64,000 nucleotides of DNA from NCBI GenBank assembly GCA_963708805.1, contig CAVPUA010000001.1, positions 496,001 to 560,000 of the forward strand, given 5' to 3'. The stretch is from CAVPUA01 sp963708805. Its GTDB lineage: Bacteria; Actinomycetota; Actinomycetes; Mycobacteriales; Jatrophihabitantaceae. Shown one piece after another: positions 38,611 to 49,054 of the stretch. The translations under genes and the position numbers were made by a program. Below the pieces are notes generated by a model. The model worked only from the letters and a program-made list of their open reading frames with translations. It did not search any database and was not told where the DNA came from. Positions within the stretch are counted from its first letter, which is position 1. Each line of letters opens with the position of its first letter.

Positions 38611-39443
38611 GTGAACGCACCGCCGATCGGGATCGTCGACGCGTTCGTCAACGTCAACCTGGCCAATCTGAACCGGCCGCCGTGGCTGGAGCAGGTGGCC
38701 GAACGCTACTTCAAGGGCTCCGGTGAGATCTTCCGCAACCTGTCGCTCGCGGAGTTGCTCGACACCATGGACGCGCTCGGCGTGCGCAGTGGCCGTACTC
38801 ACCAACAACTGCGAGCAGATCGACGATCACGTGCTCTCCTTCGTCGAGGCCCGACCGGACCGCTTCGTCCTCTCGGCCTACGTGAATCCGCGCAACGGGA
38901 TGGCGCGCGGTGCGCGCGCTGGAGTCCTTCGCCACCGGGTATCCCGTCGTGCTCGCTCGTATCACGCCGTTCATGATCGATCTGCCGGCCAATGATCGCG
39001 AGTACTACCCGATCTACGCCAAGTGCATCGAGCTCGGCCTTCCGGTATCGATCCTGACCGGCATGCCGGGGCCGGGCGTCTACGCACGCTGGCAGGACCC
39101 CAAGCTCCTCGACGACGTCTGCGTGTTCTTCCCCGAGCTGACGGTGGTCATGTCCCACGGCGCCGACCCGTGGTGGCCCGACGCGATCCGGCTGATGATC
39201 AAGAATCCGAACCTGTTCATGATGACGTCGGCCTGGGCGCCGAGCCGCCTGCCGGCCGAGCTCATCGGGTACCTCAACTCGAGGGGCCGGGACCGGATCA
39301 TGTACGCCTCGGACCACCCGATCGTGCCGATGCAGCGCTGTGTCGCCGAGGCGCTGGCGTTGCCGCTGCGCGAGGGTGTGCCCGAGCGTTACCTGCGTGA
39401 GAACGCGATGGCGATCCTGCCCATCGCCCAGAAGCTGTCCTGA
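38611..39443 (+). CDS. Amidohydrolase-2 family protein D (two apparent frameshifts)
   Basis: Paralogue of protein A at 5488. Start VNAPPIGIVDAFVNVN, again without the N-terminal H-x-H, but with the late catalytic-type motif IMYASDHPIVP (Asp present, unlike A) and VVMSHGADPWW (His). YYPIYAKCIELGLPVSILTG and MTSAWAPSRLPAELIGYL align with A. Shifts near 38800 and 38910. Probably co-transcribed with GntR 3, which ends 32 bases before the GTG. An altered or single-metal site is inferred. Confidence 0.83.
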
Positions 39444-39476
39444 CCGGGACTCATCGGGGCCCCGCGCCCGCCGGCG

Positions 39477-41604
39477 TCATCCCTCCCGCAGCGTGATCAC
39501 GGCGTCGACGGCGTCAACCGAGTCCGGCCGGACGACGAGCGGGTTGATCTCGATCTCGTCGACGGTCTCGCGCCAGTCGGAGGCCAGCGAACTGAGGCGG
39601 GCGATCACCGCCGGCAGCTTCGCCTCATCGAGGATCTTCGGGTACTTGCGAGCCAGGCCCCGCCCCAGGTTGGTCCGCAGCAGGAGCGTTCGGGCCTGGG
39701 CGGGGGTGACGGGCGCCTTGGCCCACGCGATGTCAGAGTCGCTTTCGACCCACTTGCCGCCACCGCCGACCATGACGTGCAGGCCGTAGCGGGGATCATC
39801 GCGCGTGGATACGATGACCTCGGCTACCGAGTCCCGCAGTTGCGGTTGCACCACCACCTCACCGCCGCGCGACGAGACGATGTCGGAAAGGCGCTTGTAG
39901 ACGTCGATTGCCTGCTCGTCGCCCCACACGTCGAGATGGACGAGCTGTTCGTCGGCCTTGTGGACCACGCCCGGTGATCAGGCCCTTCATCACGACCGGA
40001 TACCCCAGCCGCCGGCCGGTGTCCAGAAGCTCGTCGGTGGAGTGAATCCGCTCGGTGGCGATCATCGGCAGACCGGCCGCCCGCAGCCGCTCGAAGGCCT
40101 CCAGCTCGGGTACCCGCGCTGCCGGGGCGACGTCGTCCTGGGGGTCGGCCGCTGAGTCGACCGGGGCCGGGCCGGCTTCGGGAAGCTGTCCGGCGATCCG
40201 CGCCTGCCGGACGATGTGTCCCAGCGAGCGCCAGATGGTCTCTCCGTCCGAGGTCACGGCGAAGCCGGCGTCGACCAAGACCTTGCGTTGCCATTCCTTG
40301 ACGCGGGAATCGATGATGATCGGCACTGGGAGGCTCGCCCGGGACGCCGAGCGGGGTGAGATCGACGCTCGGTCCATCGGGGGTCTCGATCGTCTCCAGA
40401 CCCCACCCGTCCATGAGCACGATGCACCCGACGTCGGGGTCCTCGGCGAGAACTCGCACGACCTGGAGCTGCCGGTTCGAGCCGTCGAACGGGAATGGGC
40501 TGATGTCGAGCGGATTGGTCGTGCCCGGCCTCGGGGACGATCTGATGCATCCGGCTGATCGTGGCCTCTGACAGCCGGGCCAGAGGCAGCGATTGCCGCG
40601 CGCACCAGTCCCCGGCCAGGACGCAGTCGCCGCCCGACCCGCTCGTGGGCAGAAACGGACCGAGCGGGCCGCCGACCGAACGCCGAGATCAGGCTGGCGA
40701 CCTGAACCGCCTCGCGCACCGTATCGACCCGGATGGCATCGGCGTCCTGGGCGAGCACGTCGACGAAGACATCGGGCGAGGCCAGGGCACCGGTGTGGGA
40801 GGCGGCGACCTGACTGCCGATGCTCGTGCGCCCCGACTTGAGCAGCACGACGTCGGTGCCCGCCGCCCGTGCGGCCTTGATCGCGTCCGAGAGGCGCTGC
40901 GGATCGGCGACGTTCTCCAGGTACACGATGACAACCGAGGTCGAGGGCCGCGAGCCGAGATACTCGATCAGGTCGGCCGGGGTGAGGTCGGCGCAGTTGC
41001 CCATGGTGACCCAGAGATCGACCCCCTGGCCGGTCTCCTCGATGTAGTTCATCAACCGCATCGACAGGTAGCCGCTCTGGGCGACCACCGAGATCGACCC
41101 GGGCGGTGCGGTGTTTTCCCGGCCCGCGGCGACGAGGCCGTCGGTGTAGTTGATCAAGCCCATGCAGTTGGGTCCGATCAACCGAATGCCGTACTCCGCC
41201 GCCCGCACCGTGAGCTCGTGCTGCAGTTCCGCGCCCCGCTCGTCGGCTTCCGCGAACCGCGCGCTGGTCACCACGGCGAGGCCGATGCCAGCCGCCGCGC
41301 AGTCGTCGAGGGCGGCGAGCGCCGCTTCCCGCGGCACCGCGATGATTGCCAGGTCGAGCTCGGACGCGAGTGGGCTCTCAACCGCGCGGGCGACGGTGCT
41401 GACCCCGTGCACGACCTGGGCGTTGGGGTTGACCAGCACCACGCGACCCTCGTAGCCGTTGCTGATCACCTTTCCGGCGATCCGGGCGGCCTGGCTGGTC
41501 AGCTTTCGGGCGCTGGCGCCGTAGATGGCCACCGCCCGCGGGGCCAGACCCCGGTTCAGGGTCTGGGTGAGGGCGCTCTGGCCGTCGGGCACGGCTGCCT
41601 CCAT
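39477..41604 (-). CDS. Acyl-CoA synthetase (NDP-forming) with ATP-grasp domain (frameshifts)
   Basis: Acetate-CoA ligase (ADP-forming)/PimA-like protein of about 700 residues. The N-terminal CoA-binding domain has PRAVAIYGASARKLTSQAA and LVNPNAQVVHGV; the succinyl-CoA-synthetase-like part has LIGPNCMGLIN, VAQSGYLSMRLMNYI, LLKSGRTSIGSQVAASHTGA; the C-terminal ATP-grasp domain has MKGLITG, QLVHLDVWGDEQAID and IEINPLVVRPDSVDAVDAV. Shifts near 40680, 40500, 40330 and 39965. ATG 41604 (MEAAVPDGQ); an operator (41614-41625) ends only 10 bp upstream. Unlike the AMP-forming ligases, it saves one phosphate bond per activation. Confidence 0.87.
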
Positions 41605-41613
41605 TTGCTTCAG

Positions 41614-41625
41614 GTGTACGAACAA
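41614..41625 (-). promoter_or_regulatory. GntR-type operator, NDP-forming synthetase
   Basis: GTGTACGAACAA (minus TTGTTCGTACAC); 10 bp upstream of the ATG at 41604, where binding would block transcription start. Confidence 0.55.
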
Positions 41626-41707
41626 CTGCGCGTCTGAGCGCTAAGTCAGCCCATGGTCTCAGAAGCGACCCGTCCAGGGAACCCCTCGGGGAGACCGTTC
41701 GAGTCAC

Positions 41708-41719
41708 TTGCTCGTACAA
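41708..41719. promoter_or_regulatory. GntR-type operator, central site of divergent region
   Basis: TTGCTCGTACAA, one mismatch in the left arm. Second of four sites in the 300-bp region between the synthetase and crotonase 2, which otherwise holds no gene that I can support. Confidence 0.55.
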
Positions 41720-41772
41720 ATATTGTCACAATCACCGCCGTGAGTACACCGAAGCGGCGGGGTGGTGGACGA

Positions 41773-41784
41773 GTGACCGTACAA
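41773..41784. promoter_or_regulatory. Half-conserved operator in divergent region
   Basis: GTGACCGTACAA; right arm perfect, left arm GTGAC as in 24584-24595. Confidence 0.4.
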
Positions 41785-41855
41785 CTTCAGGCGGCATTGC
41801 CTCCTCGTCGAACGGGCGAAAGAATACATCGGGTCGTCGATCGGCGCCGCTGATA

Positions 41856-41867
41856 TTGTCCGAACAT
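41856..41867 (+). promoter_or_regulatory. GntR-type operator, crotonase 2 promoter
   Basis: TTGTCCGAACAT preceded by GATA as at 12827-12842 (GATATTGTCCG in both). It lies 37 bp before the GTG at 41905. Confidence 0.65.
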
Positions 41868-41904
41868 ATTCATGTTTCGGGTGCCCAACGAAATGGGAGA
41901 CACT

Positions 41905-42874
41905 GTGTCCGAGGACAACGCTGGCGGCCCGAGCGCCGAAGAGCCGACCGCTCGAGCGCCGAAGGCCAGGACGTACTCGGAGGCTCATCCCGAGGACGCG
42001 CTCGGCGATGAGCTGACTCCTGAGCAGATCGACGACCTCGTCCTATACGAGAAGGTCGATCGGCACATCGCCGTCATCAGTCTGAACCGCCCGGAGCGGC
42101 TCAACGCGTTCTTGGCGCCGCACAGCTTCCTTGAGCTTCGGCGCAAGATGGAGCGGGCCGAGGACGACGACGAGATCAAGGTCATCGTGCTGACCGCCGT
42201 GGGAAACACCTTCTCCGCCGGCGTCGATCTGCGTCGGACCCCGGTCGAGGATGCCGGCCTCAAGCGCGGCGAGCGACTGCCACAGTCGAAACGAATGCGA
42301 ATGGCGTCCTACGGTGCGCCGGACTTCCTCAAGTGCGACAAGACGGTGATCGCCGCCGTCAATGGCACCTGCGTGGCCGCGGGGTTCCACTTCGTCATCT
42401 CGTGCGACTTGATCGTGGCCGGTGAAGGCGCGCGTTTCGGCGAGCCCGAGTCGCGCATCGGTTTCGCCGGGTTCTCGCCCGGCTGGCCGCTGCTCGCGCT
42501 CAAGTTCGGCCCGAACCGCGCGCGAGCGATGCTGCTGACCGGGCGGCTGTACACGGCCGAGCAGCTGGAGCAGTGGGGGATCGTCGACTCGGTCGTGCCG
42601 CCGGATCAGCTGCGAGAAGAGGCGCTGCGCTACGCGCGGATGGTGGCCTGGCACTCGACCGACAACCTCATGCTGGGCCGCCGTTCGATGCAGCTGTTCT
42701 ACGAGCTGCTCGGGCGTCGGCGCCTACGACACCTGGGTCAGCATCGCGCATCCGCTGTTCACCAACGTCGTGTGGCGCGAGGACGAGTTCAACTTCATGC
42801 GCGAGCGCAACCAGCGCGGGATGAAGGGCGCCCTCACCGAGATGCAGCGGCAATGGAAGGAAATGGGGTTCTGA
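41905..42874 (+). CDS. Enoyl-CoA hydratase/isomerase family protein 2 (one apparent frameshift)
   Basis: Crotonase with an unusual acidic N-terminal extension of about 40 residues (SEDNAGGPSAEEPTARAPKA). Core: ISLNRPERLNAFLAPHSFLE, FSAGVDLRRTPVED, AAVNGTCVAAGFHFVISCDL and ARFGEPESRIGFAGFSP. The first catalytic Glu of hydratases is replaced by His (GFHFVISCD) while the second is present (GEPES), the opposite of the crotonase at 4176. GTG 41905 has GGGAGA just before it; ATG 41893 and 41872 are alternatives, the last almost touching the operator. Shift near 42717 leads to YDTWVSIAHPLFTNVVWRED. Followed after 3 bases by an SDR. Confidence 0.82.
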
Positions 42875-42877
42875 GCA

Positions 42878-43652
42878 ATGCACGGTCTGGCGGGCAAGGT
42901 CGGTGTCGTCGTCGGCGGCGGTGCGGGTCTGGGGCGCGCGTCCGCGCGACGTCTCGCCGCGGAGGGCGTCTCGGTCGTCGTCAGCGACATCAATGCGGAT
43001 GCGGCCGAGGCGGTCGCCGAGTCGATCCAGGAAGCGGGCGGGGAGGCGAGCTCATTCCCGGCCGACATCAGCAGCGAGGAGCAAGTCAGCGCGCTGATCG
43101 CGTTCACCGTCGCCAAGTACGGCCGCCTGCAGCTGCTGCACAACGTCGCGGCCGACCTGAAGCACTGCATGGAGGCCGACTTCGACATCCTGGGGACGAC
43201 GCTCGAGTCGTTCGACCACACGATCGCGGTCGACCTGCGGGGGTACGTGCTGACTTGTCGGGCCGCGCTCCCGCACCTGATCGCCGCCGGCGGGGGCGCC
43301 ATCGTGAACACGTCGTCGATGGCCGCCGTGCGGGCTCTGCGCACCGGGCAACCGTTACGGGTACGCGATCGCGAAGAGCGGGCTCGGCCCGCTCTCGCAA
43401 CACATCGCGGTGAAGTTCGGCAAGCAGAATGTCCGTTGCAACACGGTGGCGATGGGCGTGATCTTGTCGGAGACGTTCGTGACGATGCAGCCCCCGGACC
43501 GCATCGAACTGATCAAGGCCACGTCACTCGTGCCCGAGGCCGGGGATCCGGTCCGCCTGGCCGCCCCCATCGCGTTCCTGCTCTCGGATGAGGCGTACTA
43601 CATCACCGGCCAGACGATCAACCTCGACGGCGGGTCCTCGGCCACCGGTTGA
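42878..43652 (+). CDS. Short-chain dehydrogenase 2 (one apparent frameshift)
   Basis: NAD(P)-dependent oxidoreductase. VGVVVGGGAGLGRASARRLA is the cofactor loop, IVNTSSMAAV the Ser, YAIAKSGLGPLSQHIAVKFG the Y-x3-K, and ITGQTINLDGGSSATG the C-terminus. The usual N-N-A-G is replaced by LLHNVAAD, as in its paralogue at 49055. Shift near 43345. It starts 3 bases after crotonase 2 in the same unit, so enoyl hydration then hydroxyacyl oxidation is a natural reading. Confidence 0.87.
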
Positions 43653-43655
43653 TCA

Positions 43656-44811
43656 TCAGGACGTTGCCGGCAGCGCGAGCGCCTCTCGGGCGATGAGTGA
43701 CGACATGATCTCGACGGTGCCGCCGGCGATCGTCTCGAACACGCTCTGGCGCCACAGCAACGAGATGTCCGGATCTTGCATCAGCGCCGACCGGCCGAGC
43801 AGATCGACCGCCCGGCGCGGGATCTCCTGGCACAGGCGCGAGGCGAGCAGCTTCGAGCGCGCACCCTCCAGCACGCCGTCCGCACCGGCGCTGAGGGCTC
43901 GCACCGTCGCCAACGCGCTCGCCTCGATCGACGCCAGCCGCCCGCGGAACTCGAGGATGGCGGCCCGGACGTCGTCGCGGTCGGCCTCCCCGGCCGACGC
44001 CGCGAGCTGCTCGAACCCCTCCACGTCGCGCCGCAACCGGCCGGGCAGCACCTGGGTGAGTCGCTCGACGGCCAGCGCCTCGCGAATCAGCTTCCACGCG
44101 CCGCCCTCGTCACCGACCCGGTTGGCAACCGGAATCCGCACGTCGTCGAGGAACACCTCGTTGACCTGGTGGCCGTCGATGGTCGGGATGGGAGAGATCG
44201 TGATACCGGGCCGGTCGAGGTCGACGACCAATAGGGTCAGCCCACGCCGGCCGCCTTCGTCGCCCACCCGGCACAGCAGCCACAACTTCTGGGCGTGGTG
44301 GGCTTCCGAGGTCCAGATCTTGTGGCCGCGGACCACGTAGTCGTCGCCGTCACGGCGTCGCGCGGGTGCGCAGATGGGTCAGGTCGCTGCCGGCCTCAGG
44401 CTCGGAATAGCCCAACGACATGGCGAGGCTGCCGTCGGCCAGACCGGGCAACAAGCGGCCTTGAAGTTCGGCCGAGCCGGCGTCGATCAGGATGTGGGCG
44501 ATGAGTCCGGGGCCGAGGTCGGGACGCGCGGCCCGGTAGTAGGCCAAGGTGTCCCAGAGCAGGAACTCGTGCGAGAGCGGGGCGTCCGACCCGCCGTGCG
44601 AACGGGGCCAGCCCATGCTCAACCAGCCCCGCTCACCGAGGAGCTGGTACAACTCGCGGGCCCGTCCGCCGCGACCCTCGAAGTACTGATGGGGCGTCAC
44701 GAGACCGCGCTCGGCGGCGTCACGCAACAGGGCGATCACCTCGTCGCGGTACGCGAGCTCGTCCTCGTCCAGTACCCCGATGTAGGACTTCAGAGGACGA
44801 TCCAGGGCCAT
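43656..44811 (-). CDS. Acyl-CoA dehydrogenase, second subunit of a pair (one apparent frameshift)
   Basis: ACAD of about 385 residues. MALDRPLKSYIGVLDEDELA start; SLGYSEPEAGSDLTHLRTRA, then after a shift near 44350 VVRGHKIWTSEAHHAQKLWLL, VNEVFLDDVRIPVANRVG, and a non-standard C-terminal AGGTVEIMSSLIAREALALP. The start overlaps the stop of the ACAD upstream (TGATG), the pattern of alpha/beta ACAD genes such as FadE26-FadE27. It converges on SDR 2 with a 3-base gap. Confidence 0.87.
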
Positions 44812-46049
44812 CAGAACTGCACGCCGTCTCTGCGCACGGCCTTGACGATCTGGTCGCGCATGATCTCGCTGGAGCCGTCGGCGACCCGGGTCCGCCGCAT
44901 CTGCTGCCACGCCTGCGCGAGGTGCACCTCGTTGGTGAAGCCCATCGCCCCGTGCACCTGGATCGCGTGATCGATCGCCCGCAGTGCCACCTCGATCGAG
45001 TACGCCTTGCACATCGACACCTCGCGCCGCACCGACTCACCGCGGTCCAGGCGCCGCGCGGTGTCCAGTCCCATCGTGTAGGCCGCGTGCAGCTCCATGG
45101 CCGAAGTGGCGAGCGGGAACGAGATGGCCTGGTTGTCGATGATCGGGTGGCCGAAGGTCCGACGCACCTCCGCGTAGCGCAGCGCCTTGTTCAGCGCCCA
45201 GCGCGTCAGTCCGACGGCTCGGCCGCTGTTGTACACCCGTCCGATCGAGACGCCGGACATCGCGTGCGTGAGACCCTCACCGGGCTGACCGATCACCTGG
45301 GCGTCGGGCACGAACAGGTCGGTGTAGCTCAGGATGCCCTCGTCGCCGCCGGCGTGGCCGAACATGGCGATGACGCTTTCGACCCGCACGCCCGGGTCGC
45401 GCATGTCGATGACGAAGCCGGTCAGACCCGGACCCTTGCGCCGGAACGCCTCGGCGTCGGTGACGGCGAACGTGATGCCCCAGTCCGCGTAGGGGGAGTT
45501 GGTCGACCACTGCTTGACGCCGTTGAGGACCCAGCCGCCGTCGACCCGCGTGGCGCTCGTGCGCATCTGCCACACGTCCGACCCGGCGTCCGGTTCGGAC
45601 ATCGCGAAGCAACTCGTCTTGGTGCCGGTGACGAGGTCGGGCAGCAGGCGGTCGCGGAACTCCGGATCGACGTGCAGCAACAGGTGGCTCGGCCCGCGCG
45701 ACCAGTGACAGATCATCTGGTGGCCGAGCCAGAACTCCGCACCGCACGCGTCGAACACCGTCGACCAGCACCGGTAGAGCGCTTCGAAGCCGAGGCCGGA
45801 GCCACCCACGGCGACCGGCGCCAACATCGTGTAGAAGCCAGCGCGGGCCGATGCCTGGCGCACCTCGGCGAAGGCGGCGAGGACGTCGGTGCGAAACCGG
45901 CCGTCGGTGCCGAACTCGGTGGCGTGGTGGCCCAGCGCGGCTTGCCGGGGTATCACCTCGGCGCGCACGAAGTCACGCAGCCCGTGGCAGAGCTCGTCAA
46001 GATCGATGTCGATGCCGGGCCCGGCATCGTGCTCGAGGGCAGCGTTCAC
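44811..46049 (-). CDS. Acyl-CoA dehydrogenase, first subunit of a pair
   Basis: Intact, 412 residues. CFAMSEPDAGSDVWQMRTSA, LNGVKQWSTNSPYADWG, RRTFGHPIIDNQAISFPLAT, VHGAMGFTNEVHLAQAWQQM and VADGSSEIMRDQIVKAVRRD. The C-terminal E-x-x-R motif (SSEIMRDQI) is the more complete one, so this is probably the catalytic subunit with 43656-44811 as partner. GTG 46049 is preceded by GGGAG; the in-frame extension to 46115 is unconserved. An operator (46128-46139) lies 79 bp upstream. Confidence 0.9.
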   Translation of the reverse strand: MNAALEHDAGPGIDIDLDELCHGLRDFVRAEVIPRQAALGHHATEFGTDGRFRTDVLAAFAEVRQASARAGFYTMLAPVAVGGSGLGFEALYRCWSTVFDACGAEFWLGHQMICHWSRGPSHLLLHVDPEFRDRLLPDLVTGTKTSCFAMSEPDAGSDVWQMRTSATRVDGGWVLNGVKQWSTNSPYADWGITFAVTDAEAFRRKGPGLTGFVIDMRDPGVRVESVIAMFGHAGGDEGILSYTDLFVPDAQVIGQPGEGLTHAMSGVSIGRVYNSGRAVGLTRWALNKALRYAEVRRTFGHPIIDNQAISFPLATSAMELHAAYTMGLDTARRLDRGESVRREVSMCKAYSIEVALRAIDHAIQVHGAMGFTNEVHLAQAWQQMRRTRVADGSSEIMRDQIVKAVRRDGVQF

Positions 46050-46127
46050 TGTTTCTCCCGTTCGGTAGCCTCGATCCGGTGAGCTCAACGGCCGGCTCGG
46101 ATGGATCGTGTCCATACTCCGCCAATG

Positions 46128-46139
46128 TTGTCAGTACAA
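46128..46139 (-). promoter_or_regulatory. GntR-type operator, ACAD-pair promoter
   Basis: TTGTCAGTACAA (minus TTGTACTGACAA): both arms perfect, centre altered. Confidence 0.55.
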
Positions 46140-46248
46140 GTCTCGAATAGCCATACGGGCGACTGGCTGATCGTCGATCTCTCAGTGGTCCGGAGCGTCG
46201 TTCTGTGATGCACGCCCTGCTGGCAGTAGATCGTCTCCCTTGACCCCA

Positions 46249-46260
46249 ATGTACGTACAA
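46249..46260 (+). promoter_or_regulatory. GntR-type operator, LLM promoter
   Basis: ATGTACGTACAA followed by AT, 15 bp before the ATG at 46276: bound protein would cover the ribosome-binding and start region. Confidence 0.65.
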
Positions 46261-46275
46261 ATAGGGTTGGAAGTC

Positions 46276-47290
46276 ATGAAGCTCGATGCACGACTGACGG
46301 TGCCGCTCGGCGAGGCCGGTCGGGCCGCGCGCGACTACGAGGCCGGCGGATACGCCGGCGCGTGGGTCGCGGAGACGAAACACGACCCGTTCCTGCCGCT
46401 CGCCGGCGCCGCGCAGACGACGAGCACCATTCAGGTCGGGACGTCGATCGCGGTGGCCTTCGCCCGCAGCCCGATGACGGTCGCGCTGACGGCCAACGAC
46501 CTGCAACGACTGTCCGATGGTCGGTTCGTGCTCGGTCTCGGCACCCAGGTGAAGGGCCACATCGAGCGGCGCTTCTCGATGCCGTGGTCGGCGCCTGCGG
46601 CGCGGATGCGTGAGTACATCACCGCGTTGCACGCCATCTGGGACGCCTGGAACAACGAAACCCGCCTGGACTTCCAGGGCGAGTTCTACCGCCACGACCT
46701 GATGACGCCGTTCTTCCAGCCGGAGCCGAACCCGTACGGCCGTCCCAAGGTCATGCTGGCCGGCGTCGGGCCGATGCTCACCGAAGTGGCCGGAGCCGTC
46801 GCCGACGGGTTCATCTGTCACGCGTTCACGACCGAGAAGTACCTGCGCGAGGTCACCGTTCCGCTGCTAGCCAAGGCCCGGGCCGGGGCCGGCAAGGACA
46901 TGACCGACTTCGACATCTGCGGGCCTTCATTCGTCGCCACTGGCCTCACCGACGAGGAGATCCAGGACGCCTGCGCGGGCGTCAAGGCCCAGATCGCCTT
47001 CTACGGCTCCACCCCTGCGTACCGTCAGGTGTTGGAACTGCACGGCTGGGGTGATCTGCAAGTGGAACTCAACACGTTGGCTCGCGCTGATCGCTGGTCG
47101 GAGATGGGTGGGCTGATCAGCGACGAGATCTTGAACGCGTTCGCCATCGTCGCACCGCCGGAGGGCATCGCCGACGCGCTGCAGGCCCGGTTCGGCGACA
47201 TCATCACCCGGATCAGCCTCTATCTGCCCTACGAGAGCGACCCGGCGTCGTGGGAGCCGGTCGTGCGCCAGATCGCCGACGCTGTGACCG
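46276..47290 (+). CDS. LLM-class (F420-type) flavin/F420 oxidoreductase
   Basis: Luciferase-like TIM-barrel oxidoreductase, about 337 residues, probably F420-dependent (TIGR03617-like). MKLDARLTVPLGEAGRAARD start, ETKHDPFLPLAGAAQTTST, GTSIAVAFARSPMTVALTAN, QRLSDGRFVLGLGTQVKGHI and YGRPKVMLAGVGPMLTEVAG. Intact to ISLYLPYESDPASWEPVVRQ. No stop separates it from crotonase 3: the frame passes through VTD, where a GTG at 47283 seems to start that gene, so the end is approximate. It may desaturate or reduce a cyclic intermediate. Confidence 0.87.
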
Positions 47291-48194
47291 ACGTACCGAC
47301 GAGGTCGTCGTCGAGGTGGTGGGGTCGTGCCTGCTCGTGCGGCTCAACCGTCCCGAGCGCGGCAACGCGCTGGTGCCCGTCGATGCGGGAGCCGGTGCTC
47401 GACGCCTGGCGCCGGGCCGACGCCGACCCCCAGATCCGGGCCGTCGTGGTGACCGGAACCGGCCCGCGGCACTTCTGCACCGGCGTCGACGTCACCGAGA
47501 CCGCCCGCTCGGGACGGACCACGACCGGTGACGGTCCGGTGGCCGAGGAGATCATCTGGTCGCCGTTGCTGGCCGGGGTCCAGGTGCCGGTGATCGCGGC
47601 CGTGAACGGGACCGTCGCCGGGGGCGGCCTGCACTTCGTCGCCGACGCCGACATCGTCGTCGCCGGAGAGCACGTCCAGTTCCTGGACACCCACGTCTCG
47701 GTCGGCATGGTCGGCGGCGTCGAGAACGTCAGCCTGACCCGCCGGCTTCCGATCGGGGCGGCGTTGCGGATGACGCTGGAGGGTCGGGGGTTCCGGCTCG
47801 GTGCCCAGCGCGCCTACGAACTCGGTCTGGTCGACGAACTGTGCGCGTCGGGAAGCGAGGTCGAGACCGCGCTGCGGCATCGGCGAGCGCATCGCCCAGA
47901 ACTCGCCCGAGGCGGTGCGGCTGTCCAAGCAGGCGATCTGGGAGTCGATCGGCCTCGATCACCACGCCGCCGCCGAGAACGCCTGGCGGCTGGTCAAGCG
48001 CCACCGGAGCCCACCCCGACTTCACCGAAGGTCCGCGCGCGTTCGCCGAGCGCCGCCCGACGGGACGGCCCGACTCGGACAGCACCTGGCTCCCGACGCC
48101 GACTGTCGGCTCAGCCGACGATGCTGCCGTCCGGAGCGACTCGGTTGTTCGGCGCGTCCGGCGCGGACATCTGGGCCCACGTCGGCCCGTGTGA
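47283..48194 (+). CDS. Enoyl-CoA hydratase/isomerase family protein 3 (frameshifts)
   Basis: Crotonase. After VTD and a shift near 47291, CLLVRLNRPERGNALVPV; another shift near 47385, then RAVVVTGTGPRHFCTGVDVT, AAVNGTVAGGGLHFVADADI and VQFLDTHVSVGMVGGVENVS. Both hydratase Glu positions are non-Glu (GLHFVADAD and DTHVSVG), so simple hydration is unlikely. Later shifts near 47880 and 48005 lead to NSPEAVRLSKQAIWESIGLD and HPDFTEGPRAFAERRP. The end is uncertain and overlaps the convergent SDR. Confidence 0.77.
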
Positions 48195-48955
48195 CATCAG
48201 CCCGCCGTCGACGGTGAATGCCTGGCCGGTGATGTAGCCCGACTCGTCGGAGGCGAGGTAGACCACGAGCATCGCGATGTCGTCGGCCTCGCCCACCCGG
48301 TTCGTCAGCATGTGCGGCGCCATCACGGTGCGGGCATAGTCCGGCGGTACATGCCGGCCCGGGATGTAGCCGGGATGGATCGTGTTGCACCGGATGCCCT
48401 GGCGGCCGTACTGCGTGGCGATCACCCGCGACAGGGTCTCGACCGCTCCCTTGGACACCGAGTAGGCACCCGACTTGGGCATCGTCGCCGTGGCCGCGGC
48501 CGAGCCGGTGTTGATGATCGAGCCGCCGCCGTCGGCCGCCATGTGCGGGATCGCGTACCGGCTCACCAGCCACGGTCCGCGCAGGTTCACCCGCATGACC
48601 GCGTCCCATACCTCGGGTGAGATCTCCATGACCGGCTTGACCGAGTCGTCGAAGGTCTCCGGGACGCCGACCGCGGCCGCGTTGTTGAAGACCACGTCGA
48701 GGCCGCCGAGCCAGGCGGTCGTCCGCGTCGAGAGCTGCGCGCACCGACGCGTCGTCGCCGATGTCGACCGGCAGACCGAGGGCCCGACCGCCGGCGGCGT
48801 TGATCGCGTCGGCCGTGGCGGCCGGCCTTGGCCCCGTCGATGTCCGCGACGACGACGCTCGCGCCGGCCTCGGCCAGCCGGTGCGCCGAGGCGGCGCCGA
48901 ACCCCTGGGCGCAGCCGACGGCCAGCGCGCGCTTGCCGCTGAGTCGCTCGTTCAT
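48111..48955 (-). CDS. Short-chain dehydrogenase 3 (two apparent frameshifts)
   Basis: ERLSGKRALAVGCAQGFGAA (cofactor loop), ASVVVADIDGAKAG, VVFNNAAAVGVPETFDDSVK, INTGSAAATATMPKSGAYSV and YSVSKGAVETLSRVIATQYG (Y-x3-K); C-terminus ITGQAFTVDGGLMSHG. About 280 residues. Shifts near 48825 and 48715. ATG 48955. A half-conserved operator lies about 75 bp upstream. Likely a hydroxyacyl or cyclic alcohol dehydrogenase; no substrate clue. Confidence 0.87.
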
Positions 48956-49030
48956 GTCAGGCCTCGCTCTCTCGAGGCGGTGACGGGGTCCCGGGGCGCG
49001 ACGCCGTGGGGCAGCCAATCGCCGCAGAGT

Positions 49031-49042
49031 TGTACGAATGAA
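49031..49042 (-). promoter_or_regulatory. Half-conserved operator, SDR 3 promoter
   Basis: TTGTACGAATGA: left half perfect, right half lost. In the 99-bp gap between SDR 3 and SDR 4. Confidence 0.4.
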
Positions 49043-49054
49043 TGCCGCACGTGA

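Noticed and set aside
37196..38620. Long minus-strand open frame opposite GntR 3
   Set aside because: It is a GC-driven shadow of the GntR gene; its text has no conserved motif, whereas the plus strand shows a clear HTH and UTRA.
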